Shown piece after piece: positions 36,801-48,800 of a DNA stretch of 64,000 bases (its first letter is position 1; every line of letters starts with the position of its first letter). Made by a program: the position numbers and the translations under genes. Origin of the DNA: Owenia fusiformis (Eukaryota; Annelida; Polychaeta; Sabellida; Oweniidae); NCBI GenBank assembly GCA_903813345.2, contig CAIIXF020000011.1:29940166-30004165 (forward strand), read 5' to 3'. The notes under the pieces are model-generated. The model did not search any database and was not told where the DNA came from. It worked only from the letters and a program-made list of their open reading frames with translations.

Positions 36801-39800
36801 TAATATTTAATATTAAAAGATATATGGTCATATTTGGTGCCAATGACATTTATGGATTAGAATACTCATTCTCTTTCTCATAGAAAAAATATGCAGGCCG
36901 ATCGGATGATTAAAAATGTTTTTCTATTCCTCTGATAACACAGAACTTATTGACTTAGAAATAAGACTCATTTGAAAAACAAATAAAAAAGAACATGATA
37001 AGAAATAATATCCCTCAAATAACATTCACACCTACTTGCATATGTTGTAAATGCAACTCAGTGACCAAGGCTAACATATACATGGTGTCCAAAAAATGTA
37101 CCCAGATTAAACAGCAATAACTCTTTTTCCTTCCCTTTGTCTTGGGCACAATCTATTTTGAGACACCCTGTACATAATTGCATTGCACAGGAAGTACACA
37201 CTTTAAATATTCTCATCTAAATGAAACGCACAGAATTCCACTTTATGTGACAAAAATGATCTCCATTGCAATATTCCGGTGTCATTAGCTTAAGTTACTA
37301 GTTTCACCACATGATAACATAAGGAAGCTCACATTGGAGACATTTACTGGATACATTTTTATTTAATCTTTCGAGTTTCATAATTATTTCACCCTTCATG
37401 ATTTTATAAGTTTGATGAATATCATGAAAACCACAGTGAAAGGATATATTAATTGATAGGATACCATTTTGACTAAATTTTGAACTTTTATTGATGAAAA
37501 TCAAGATTATTTCTCATAGCATCTCGTCTTTTGGGATCATCTGTTCTATGATGATGTTGATCACTTTCTCAAGAGGCGTATTTGAAAGATGACATAATTA
37601 TTGATTTATTTATATTCACTTAACTTCATAACTTTCTTTAAATATTTTTTATGATTTATTTCACAGAATATACATCAAGGCAATCCTACCATTCAGGGAA
37701 ATTAGTTTTGATTTCCTCATTAAATCAAATTTCATTATGTTCTTTATACATAGGAGTTCTTCAGACTCTGACGAGAAAAAAGTTGTCTTGAATCCAAGTC
37801 AGAGTTAAAAAAAGAATCGTCAAGGCCAAATTTTACCTATTTCTAGTGTGTGACACAAATGTAACTTGAGGTACAGACTCACATAACTTTATGTGATTGG
37901 TTTAAAATCATAATCATACAGTGTGGTAAAAAAAAACGGAAACCCTGTCGCCATTTTCCTCATATCTTTGTCATTTTGCAAAAATACTCCCTGTTATTTG
38001 GCACACTTTTACATCATTTAATTTCCTACCGGCCTACAATATTTAATGACCATCAAATTGATAGTCACAATGTTACAGCACTTTAAACAACATGCTCTAG
38101 TGGCCAATATTGCACCTTCGGCAAACCTGCACACAATATCCAAAATGTCCCTACCCTACTTCAACCTGAGGTGATACACCAAAACAGAGTGTACGAGAAT
38201 AACCTCAGGACAACTGCAGACCTCAAAAAGGAGATCATCTATGTCATTCGGGCCATACCTGCTGAAAAATGTAGTCATTGACAACTTGTTCAGATTTGCC
38301 AATAGCGCAATGGTGGGCACACTGGAGCATCTTGTTCAAAGTGCTCTACCATTGTGACTTTCAATCTGATGGTCATGAAATATGATTACCTGGTAGGAAA
38401 TTGAAAGTTGTACAAATGTGTAAAATATCAGGGAGTAATTCCCTAAAATGACAAAGATATGAGGAAAATGTAGGGTTTCCATTTTTTTACCACCCTGTAC
38501 ATATACAGGAATGTCTCCTAAAAAACGTCTAAACATAGAAAGAGATTATGTTACCAAAGTGAAGGGTGTGAGGTAAAATGACATACATGTATATATGTAT
38601 ATACACTCTACTATAGCTAACCCCTAGAATTGCACAAGATAATCTGTCTAATTGTATTGTTTAGTATATTTTTGAAAGTACCTTATTAACATTCAAACAG
38701 TCATCCGATAAACCATTCTAAAGGAACAGACGAATAAAAACAAATAACAAAATCATTACTGACAAGGCATTAACATGACAAAATGTCACCACCTAGTTGC
38801 TCACAATATTATGAGTTCAAACTTAAGTCAGATTTGAATTTCTGATAACTTGTTAAGTCAAATTTGAACTTCTGAAAAGATGAAGATGATTTTGAAAAAA
38901 AAATTTGGTCAATTTGAAGCAAGTTGAAAACAGACCTTTTTGACCTTTTTTGACCTTGAGAAGGTCATCAAAGGTCAAATGTCAAATCTAAAGTCAAATC
39001 TAAAGTCAGATTTGAATTTCTGAGAACATGTAGATGATTTTTGGAAAAAAATTAAGTCAATTTGAAGCAAGATGAAAAAATACCTTTTTGACCTTTTTTG
39101 ACATTGAGAAGGTCATTGAAGGTCAAATGTCAAATCTAAAGTCAGATTTGAATTTCTGAGAACATGTAGATGATTTTGAAAAAAAAAATTAGTCAATTTG
39201 AAGCAAGTTGAAAAAAGACCTTTTTGACCTTTTTTGACCTTGAAAAGGTCATTAAAGGTCAAATGTCAAATCTAAAGTCAGATTTGAATTTCTGAGAACA
39301 TGTAGATGATTTTGAAAAAAAAAATTAGTCAATTTGAAGCAAGTTGAAAAAAGACCTTTTTGACCTTTTTTTATCTTGAGAAGGTCATTGAAGGTCAAAT
39401 GTCAAATCTAAAGTCATATTTGAATTTCTGAGAACATGTAGATGATTTTGAAAAAAAATTTAGTCAATTTGAAGCAAGATGAAAAAATACCTTTTTGACC
39501 TTTTTTGACATTGAGAAGGTCATTGAAGGTCAAATGTCAAATCTAAAGTCAGATTTGAATTTCTGAGAACATGTAGATGATTTTGAAAAAAAAATTTAGT
39601 CAATTTGAAGCAAGTTGAAAAAAGACCTTTTTGACCTTTTTTGATTTTGAGAAGGTCATTGAAGGTCAAATGTCAAATCTTAAGTCAAATCTAAAGTCAG
39701 ATTTGAATTTCTGGGAACACGTAGATGATTTTGAAAAAAAAATTTAGTCAATTTGAAGCAAGTTGAAAACAGACCTTTTTGACCTTTTTTGACCTTGAGA

Positions 39801-42800
39801 AGGTCATTGAAGGTCAAATGTCAAATCTTAAGTCAGATTTGAATTTCTGAGAACACGTAGATGATTTTGAAAAAAAAATTTAGTCAATTTGAAGCAAGTT
39901 GAAAACAGACCTTTTTGACCTTTTTTGACCTTGAGAAGGTCATTGAAGGTCAAATGTCAAATCTAAAGTCAGATTTGAAGGTCAAATGTCAAATCTAAAG
40001 TCAGATTTGAATTTCTGAGAACATGTAGATGATTTTGAAAAAAAATTTAGTCAATGTGAAGCAAGTTGAAAAAAGACCTTTTTGACCTTGAGAAGGTCAT
40101 TGAAGGTCAAATGTCAAATCTAAAGTCAGATTTGAACTTCTGAGAACATGTAGATGATTTAGAAAAAAATTGAAGTCAGTCTAAACAGTATTTGTTAAGT
40201 TATAGGAAGTTGTAAGAAATTGTTACAGACGCCGGACGCCAACCGCCGGACGCCAACCGCCGGACGCCGGACGCCAACCACCAACCGCCGGACGCCGTCG
40301 CAAAAAAACGGAGACCATAACAATATGTCACCACTTTTGGTGGTGACATAATAAGCCAATTGGGATGCTCATGAACACCAAATGCAAGGTATAGAAGAGA
40401 CACTAGTTTTCATACATTTGGAATAGTTTAATGGAGCCTACTGCACTCACCATGTCGATTGGATTCGTCCCTGAAATACAGATGACTTTCTATATATGGT
40501 CAATACCTCTCACATGATCGCGTAGTTAATGAGTATGCATTTAGCCTATGTTCCTACCAGATCGCTGATTGGTTGAGAAATGGTCAACGTAGTAGGTTTG
40601 AAGGTTAACTAACATCTGCATAAGCAGAGGTTAGTTTTTCACTAGACTCTGTACACAGGGTGCCATTAGTCTGAATTTGCAGTGGTTATTAATTTTTGCC
40701 TCTGCTAGTTTGCTTATATTATATAACATACTGGCTTTGTCCTTAAAATGTCTATTTGATACACCTGAACAGCATCATATTCCACGATATTACATATGTA
40801 ATATGTTGTAAGTTCTGATTAGGAGTAATTGAGATGATTGCTATGCTTTGTTGTCTCAAATTGTTTGTAGCCCTTGAACAATAGACTTGATACAAGTAGA
40901 AATAATCTTGGTTTTCTTCTTTAAATATTCATTTAGTCAAGTGATATCATATTGAAAATCTACATATAAACGTCTAGAAATGTGATTTTAAAAATTGTTA
41001 ATCACCATTGAAATTTCTAGGTTTGGTAAAGTTCCCATAGACCCTAAGTTATAAAATCATAAAAACTGAAATATATCTTCTTGTATTGGATAGATAAAAT
41101 TTTCTTTTACTGGACATATTTTCAGCTGTATAATTATCAAATGCAAAAAGGTTTTATGAAAATAGATCCAATAAATCTAATGAATATAGACGTTTAGAGG
41201 ATTTTTTCCTTATATGTAACATAAGAACAATATCATAAATTCATAGTACTAAAAATACATAGCGGTGTAGGAGAAAAATCATAGAACTATAGAAATGATA
41301 TACCAATAATTTCAAGGACTTCTATTTATGCAGAGGGAAAGTGTTGTAGAAGTTAATTGAAAGTCGATTCATATCCTCTGACTATATCTATTTTTTCTAA
41401 TCCGGATCATGTTACGCAACACAGCTGGACAGAATGAGAACATATTTACTGATGAAGAACCCTTTAAACTAGAGACATAATTGTTTATAACAAAGTCATC
41501 ATTTAAAAAATATATATAAATATATATTGATATAAAAGCAGAATGTTGTTAAATGTTGATTTGTCTTTCATTTGAATATATACAAAAATTGACACTATTT
41601 GCTAACGAAATCATCATTTACCCCCTCACCTCTAACGAAACTAACTTTGTTATTCTATAAATGTTGATAATTGAACGCTATCACTAACTGCATGGGATCA
41701 TTTTTTACCTGAAGAGTTCGGCTACGACACATGTTTCTATATCCCCTGACATCCTCCAAGTCAAATGTTGCCATGACAACTTCCTAAAATCAAATAAAGA
41801 TCAGATGGATTCGATCAGACTTAAATTAAATTCTATTCTCAATTTATAAGACATATAACGTGTACAGAAACAAGTGCTTTGAAGTATTCTTAAATTACAT
41901 TCAATCATGCAACACATATGCAGTGCAAAAAGCTGGTAACGAAATCTGAAGAAAAATAACGTGGAAAAACACCTGAGTTGTGTATCTACCAGCCTACGTG
42001 CATTTGTCATGCAACTTACCTGTAGAAAGTTGCAGAAAGAAAGTTGTTAATGCAAAAATGTGAGATTTTTGACCTGAGGTGAGGTTCAATGCTCATAAGG
42101 CATCATCCTATTGAAGTGGACCAAATTAACAAATAAAGCGTCATGATGTATCAAATTCCAGCCAATATGATTCTTTATATCCCTATTCTTTGTTCAATGA
42201 GATCATAACTATCGTTTACATAAAATCCATTTCAGATATAATTTACATGTTTTTCTTGTATACTGATTTTCATGTATTTCTTATATACTGATATTCATGT
42301 ATTTCTTATATACTGATATTCATGTATTTCTTGTATACTGATATTCATGTATTTCTTGTATACTGATATTCATGTATTTATTGTATACTGATATTCATGT
42401 ATTTATTGTATATTGATATTCATGTATTTCTTGTATACTGATATTCATGTATTTATTGTATACTGATATTCATGTATTTATTGTATACTGATATTCATGT
42501 ATTTATTGTATATTGATATTCATGTATTTCTTGTATACTGATATTCACATATTTATTGTATACTGCATGATATTCAAGTATTTATTGTATACTGATATTC
42601 ATGTATTTATTGTATACTGATATTCATGTATTTATTGTATACTGGTATTCATGTATTTATTGTTTACTGATATTCTGTATGCTTAAAAATACATACCACA
42701 TCTTGAACTGAAAACTGTGAGCCTTGAGCAACTATTTGTCCATTGATAGATGCCATAGCACAGCCATCATAGTAGACCCTTTCCCCATCACAGCCTTTGT

Positions 42801-45800
42801 GATTAGCATACAGGTAGATGCCGCCACCCTTAGAGGTGGCTGAACGGATTAGATCAATGCGTTGGTTCAGTTTCCTGAGGGAGTGATGACTGCCGCTGGA
42901 GTTGGTAAATATCTCTACACCATCTAAACCCATGTCAATATGTGGACTGGAATGCAAAAACAATTTGAAGAATAAGTATAAATAAAAAATTGCAACCAAT
43001 AAAAAGTGACTACCATATTTTTCAATTTTGTAGGGTTATGAGCAAAAAGAGCTTTTGAGACACCATTTATGGGAGAATTAAAGACTTTACATAGACACAT
43101 ATTAAAAGTGAATATTCATTTCAATTGTTGGGGAGGATTTAGAATTAGCTACTAATGTGTTGACAGGCAGATGGACAGATGAACAGACAAGTGGGCTCAA
43201 TGTGAACAAATGAAATCTGTCAAATGTGACATCAGACCAAACCATTTTGATAAACTAAGATAGCTATGGTATTGGTTAGATTCATGATGTCAAATTTAGC
43301 AGACTTCAATGTTTGTCAATTTTCTCAAGCACTTAAAAAAACTGTAGAAATTACATCATGATGAAAAAGTGCAGTAATTCACTGGTTGGGTCTATATCCT
43401 TACCTCTGAGGTGACCACAGTTCCTCACACATCTCAGAGCCGAGACATGTGTCTACGGTGGATATCACAGCATCTCCAAAAGGCACAATTTTCTACAACA
43501 AAACAAGAAATAACAATAAAAATGATTAAGCGCGGCCTCAACCAGTAGATATATGTCACTGGGCATCTGGTTAAAACAAGAGGTCTTAAACCTGAGATTT
43601 CACTTGATTTTCAAAGCTTTTGGTTACCTTTATTTGAGGTAACGCTTTCACATGATAGGAATTTAGTGCAATATAACAGATATAGAGGATATTCTATGAT
43701 TTATGAGTGATATGATTTTTATCCACGAATGGATATGATATCTGCATGAGCGAGGGTAGCGAGAGAGTGCAGATATCAATATCCATGAGTGGATTAAAAT
43801 CATATCACAAGTTAATCATAGGATGTTCTTTTTATTCCATAATTAAAGTCATCATCAGAATCTTCGGAAATTAAGTTATTTAATTGGGATTTTCCAAACG
43901 ATCCTGCGATATTGACACTTAGCCTCGTTTTGAGTCTGAAGTAGCAAAAATCCATAATTCATAGCATACAGCGCCGTATGTCATGGCTTAAACACCGTAT
44001 GCTATGGTTAAGTGAAAATTTGTCAAAAATATCATACTTTACCCCTGATTACAAAAATACCGGTTTTATTTTGACATGTTATCCTATGAATATCATGCTA
44101 ACTATGGAATAAAGCTAGATATTCACAATATGTAATTAGAAACTGAAAATATGAATGGAATAAAATATGTTCCCCTTAAATGTGCTTTAGATCATTTTTC
44201 ACTTTCATAATAAGTAGGCGCTTGAGAATCCCCATTCCTTTTTGATGACAGAGATTAAAACTAAACTCTTCATATCAAATTATCTTAGGAGAAAAATATA
44301 TATTTTTAAGCTTTCACTAAAAAGATCAAATTCTGATTGAACATGTTCTTAGGCCTTTTACCTTAAAGGGTTTTGTTTTCATACAAGATGGCCAGACCCT
44401 TTAAATATCCAGTTCTTTGATATAACACTTAATATGTATCATGTCCCACTGGTGTATAAAAGCAAATTAAAATGACTTTTAATAACTCACTTCTATCCAG
44501 TATCAACACTATAAAGCATGAATTTATAAGATGGAAGGTTCTAGTTCAGGGATTTATCTTTCTGAGATGATACTCCCTAAATCAGGTGACCATGTTTTAT
44601 GATAAATAAAATCTATATAAGTGGAACACCTTTGGTAACTCTAATAATAAGGTTTTTCATTTACAGGGGTTCATTTAAAGGAATATTCCTTGCCAGACCC
44701 TTTCTCTCTTGATATGGTAGCTATAATCATATATATAGTTTCAATATTTAGCAAAACATGGGAAAATGTTTTAATATGGTCAATATTGATCATTTAAAAA
44801 TCTAGTGCTTATTTCCAGTGAGCAGCCATCTTTTAAGATTTCTTGCAGGAAGTGATGTCATCAACTCTCAACTTCTATAACCTTGCCCATAACAGTATAG
44901 GAAAGTAGCACAAAATCACTTCTAGATAAGTGATCATTACTTTCTGTGCAAAAATATTTTCAGGGCTTGTCAACTTAGAATAAAAGAAGAGATTTTCAGA
45001 AGGATTAAATAAGATACAAAGTTGAAAAAGAATATTTAGCTGGTTTTGTAATTCTTAATAGCTTCTCATTTAATGCTATATGCAAAGTTGAGAGTCGATG
45101 ACATCACTTCCTTCCTGTGTGAAAAAGATGGCAGCTTACTGGAATTGAGCATCACATTTCTAAGTGATCAAATTTGACCATATCAAAACATTTTTGCGTA
45201 TTTTGCTAAACATGGCAAGCATATCTATGGTTATAGCTACCATATGAGGAGAGAGATGGTTTGGCAAGGAATATTCCTTTAACATTAAGTCACTGAAAGT
45301 GTTCTTCTTAATGTTTCCACTTATAAAGATATTCCAATTAGAGAGGTGTTCCTTTTACAGGATTTACTGTAAATGTTACAATGAGTTTCAACATCAAAAA
45401 ATGAACAAACATTAAATACACAACAAAGTACAGGGAATCAAATTCAAATGAAACAAACTTGTTTATTTCCAGATTTCCTTACTGATTGTGTTTCATAAGA
45501 TAAAAAGCCAAAATTATGAAAGATGATATCAGATTTGTGATTTAACTTGAAACACTAGATACCTTCAATTGACAATATAGATGAGATAAGGTTTAAAATT
45601 ACTTTTTCCAAAGAACACATCTGCAGAAAAAGCTTCCTTCTCGTACAATCTTGATTAAAGGGAGAATCATATCTATAGGAGTTGAAAATATTGCAAGCAA
45701 TACATTATTATGTATGTACAATTGACCTACCAATGTATTCCTTACAATCTCAAGTATATTATCTCCAACAAGATCCCGGATGAATTTTAGACTATAATGG

Positions 45801-48800
45801 ATTGGTTATTGGAAGTTATAAAGGATTCAAAGTGAAAAATGGGGGAAAATTTTTAAGTTTTCCAAATTAATAAAATTGGGAGTTTTCCGGAGTTTTCCAA
45901 TTAATTGTTAATATTTGCCCATTTGGATATTATAGGATACAGTTTTAATATCATTCTTAATATTTACGAGTACAGCTCCTCACACATTACAGTGTCTGGA
46001 GTTATCAAGACATCCAGTACATTTCAAATATCTTACACTGGGATGATGATTCCTTCAGGAGAACGATAACGCTTGAAAAATTATAAATGTATTAGTGGCA
46101 CAAACAAAAATATTTCTTCTGGAATTTATTGAAAATTTAGCAGTACTTATGTTATTGATGAAGAAAATGCCTGATAAAAATCGGCACCAAAATAAAATCA
46201 GAATCAATAGCTGATAAATATACCTGATTTGTAACTTCCTGAATGATTCTTGGCAGAAAATATTCCTCCGTTTTTCCAATTTTTGTCCAGCCAGAGAACC
46301 AGCGTGTTTCACGATAGTTGCCATCGTCACATAAATGTTTCTTGGGACGAATAAGGAGAATCTTCCTGCGAAGATAGAAATATATTTCAAAATGTAAAAT
46401 AAACCCTTATCACTTTTGTGATGTGGATGATTTGTGGTATTGACACTAACTTTATTCACAATAACAGTTTTTTTACACTTACTTTATACATTAACACTCA
46501 CTCAATTTATATTTACACTTTTTTCATTTATCTTCATACTTACTTATTATAGAAGAATACTCTACAATTGTAGGCCACATTTTTGTGCATCACTGGCCTG
46601 GAAGGAAGATTTCACAGTTTTTACATTCCTTTATTTTGCCAAACACTTCAGCAACATTAATTAGTTATTTACATAAAGAGGTTACCCAGCAAACAAATAA
46701 TACATGTATATCCATGGTAACATTTGAAAAATTGAATGGGATCAGTTTTTCTGTGATACGGCCATTTGGGATAAAGCAAAATCACAATACACTGTAAAAA
46801 TACTTCCATAATAGAAAAAATCTCAACAACGGCTGTAAACCTTGTTGTTTCAATTTTATTTCCAATGATATATTACACTTGACTCCAATGATATATCAGG
46901 CCCGTAGCCAGGGGGGGCTCTGGGGGCTCGGACGAGCCCCCCCCCTGATATCTCCTGAAAAAAATGTGGACCTACCTTTTTGCTTCCTTGAAGAAAAACT
47001 TGCTCTTCCCCACATTCACTGGGCAATTAAGATTTTAAAACTGGCATTACTGTGTATTGTTTTTCGAATTTGGGCATTATTTAGTTTATTTATTAGTTGG
47101 CCCACTTTTTTCATGGACATATTTGTGCCCCTTTCCCTATTTTTATGATCGTTCTTTGTGTTTTGTTAAACATAGCCCTAGGATGGGCCCGGAAAGAAAT
47201 GTTGGCCCAAACATATCGTAGGGCCTCTTTAGTGGGCCTTTTTGGTCATTACTTGACCTTTTGGGCCTTATTTTTTTTATCAATTTCAGGCCAAATTTTC
47301 AAAAACGGGCTATTCATTTTCAAAATTTAGGCCCCAATTTTGGTTTTAGGGCCCTAAAAAATTTTACGCGCGGCCCTAGGATGGGCCCAGAAAAAAATGT
47401 TGGACCAAAATATTGTAGGGCCTCTTTAGTTAGCCTTTACTTGACCTTTTTGGGCCTTATTTTTCAATTTTAGGCTACATTTTCAAAAAACGGGTCATAA
47501 ATCTCCAAAATATAGGCTTAAATTTTGGTTCTAGGGCCCTAAAAGGAGTTCCGCGCGGCCATAGGATGGGCCCAGAAAAAAATGTTGGCCCAAAAATATT
47601 GTAGGGCCTTTTTAGTGGGTCTCTTTGGGCATTAATTGACCTTTTGGGGCTTTATTTTTTTCGATTTAAGGCCTTTTCAAAAAACGGGCCATAAATTTTC
47701 AGAATTTTTGCCCGAATTTTGGTTTTAGGGCCCTTAAAATTTCACGCGCGGCCCTAGAAAAAAATGTTGCGCCAAAAATATTGTAGGGCCTCTTTAGTTG
47801 ACCTTTACTTGACATTTTTACTTGACCTTTTTGGACCTTCAAGTTTAGGCCAAATTTTCAAAAAACGTGCCATAAATTTTCTAAATTTTGGTTCTAGGGC
47901 CCTAAAAGGTTTTCTGCGCGGCCAAAGGATGGGCCCAGAAAAAAATGTTGGCCCAAAAATATTGTAGGGCCTCTTAAGTGGGCCTTTTTGGCATAACTTG
48001 ACCTTTTTGGGCCAAATTTGGGTTTTAGGGCCCTAAAATTTTTTCTTTTGACTGGTCCTTTTTGGGCATTACTTGATTTTATTGGGCCTTATTTTTTTAA
48101 TGTTAGGCCAAATTTTCAAAAAACGTGCCGTAGATTTCCTAATTGTTGGTCCAAGTTTTGGTTTTAGGGCCCTAAAAAGTTTTTACGCGCAAGCGCGGAT
48201 ATTTTTTCCTGCCTTGAAGTGTGGGTCCCCCCTTCTTAGCTTCCGGATCCGCCACTGTCCTTTACAATACAAAGGGGCTTGGTTTAGCATGGGGAATTTT
48301 TTATTTGGGGGGGGGGGGGGGTTGCGGGGAGGGGGAGGTTCGAGCCCCCCCTTACAAAAAGCTGGCTACGGGCATGTATATTACACTCGGTGTCATTGTA
48401 GTTTTGGAAGTGGTGGGCTATTGTGACTCATGTGACCAGTGCATCATGAAGAAATATCATTAATTTCTTCCTACATGTATATCCGGTGTCCATAAAAGGT
48501 GAACCGCTTTTTGACAAGTATTTTCTCAAGAATAGATGAACCAAATGTATTGTAGACTATTGAAAACATTTCCTGAGTAAAGGGTATCATCAACAAGTCT
48601 GCAAAATACATAAAAGATCAGTCGCATATTATGAGAGTCAAATTCAAATCAGTATACAAGAATTGTGATACAAAATCCGACGATTGAAATCTCTTGAAAC
48701 CTCACATGTGCCGACTCAGCTTATCAACCATAAAGTGATATAGTTCTAGTGTTTCATGTTATCAGAGCAAAGTGGAAATTAAAAGCATAATGTTATTTAT

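Noticed and set aside
46879-48463. A string of plus-strand frames of 67-117 codons
   Set aside because: They repeat the same peptide pattern because they lie in the degenerate 200-bp array of the CAGGCCCGTAGCC element; there is no transposase signature.
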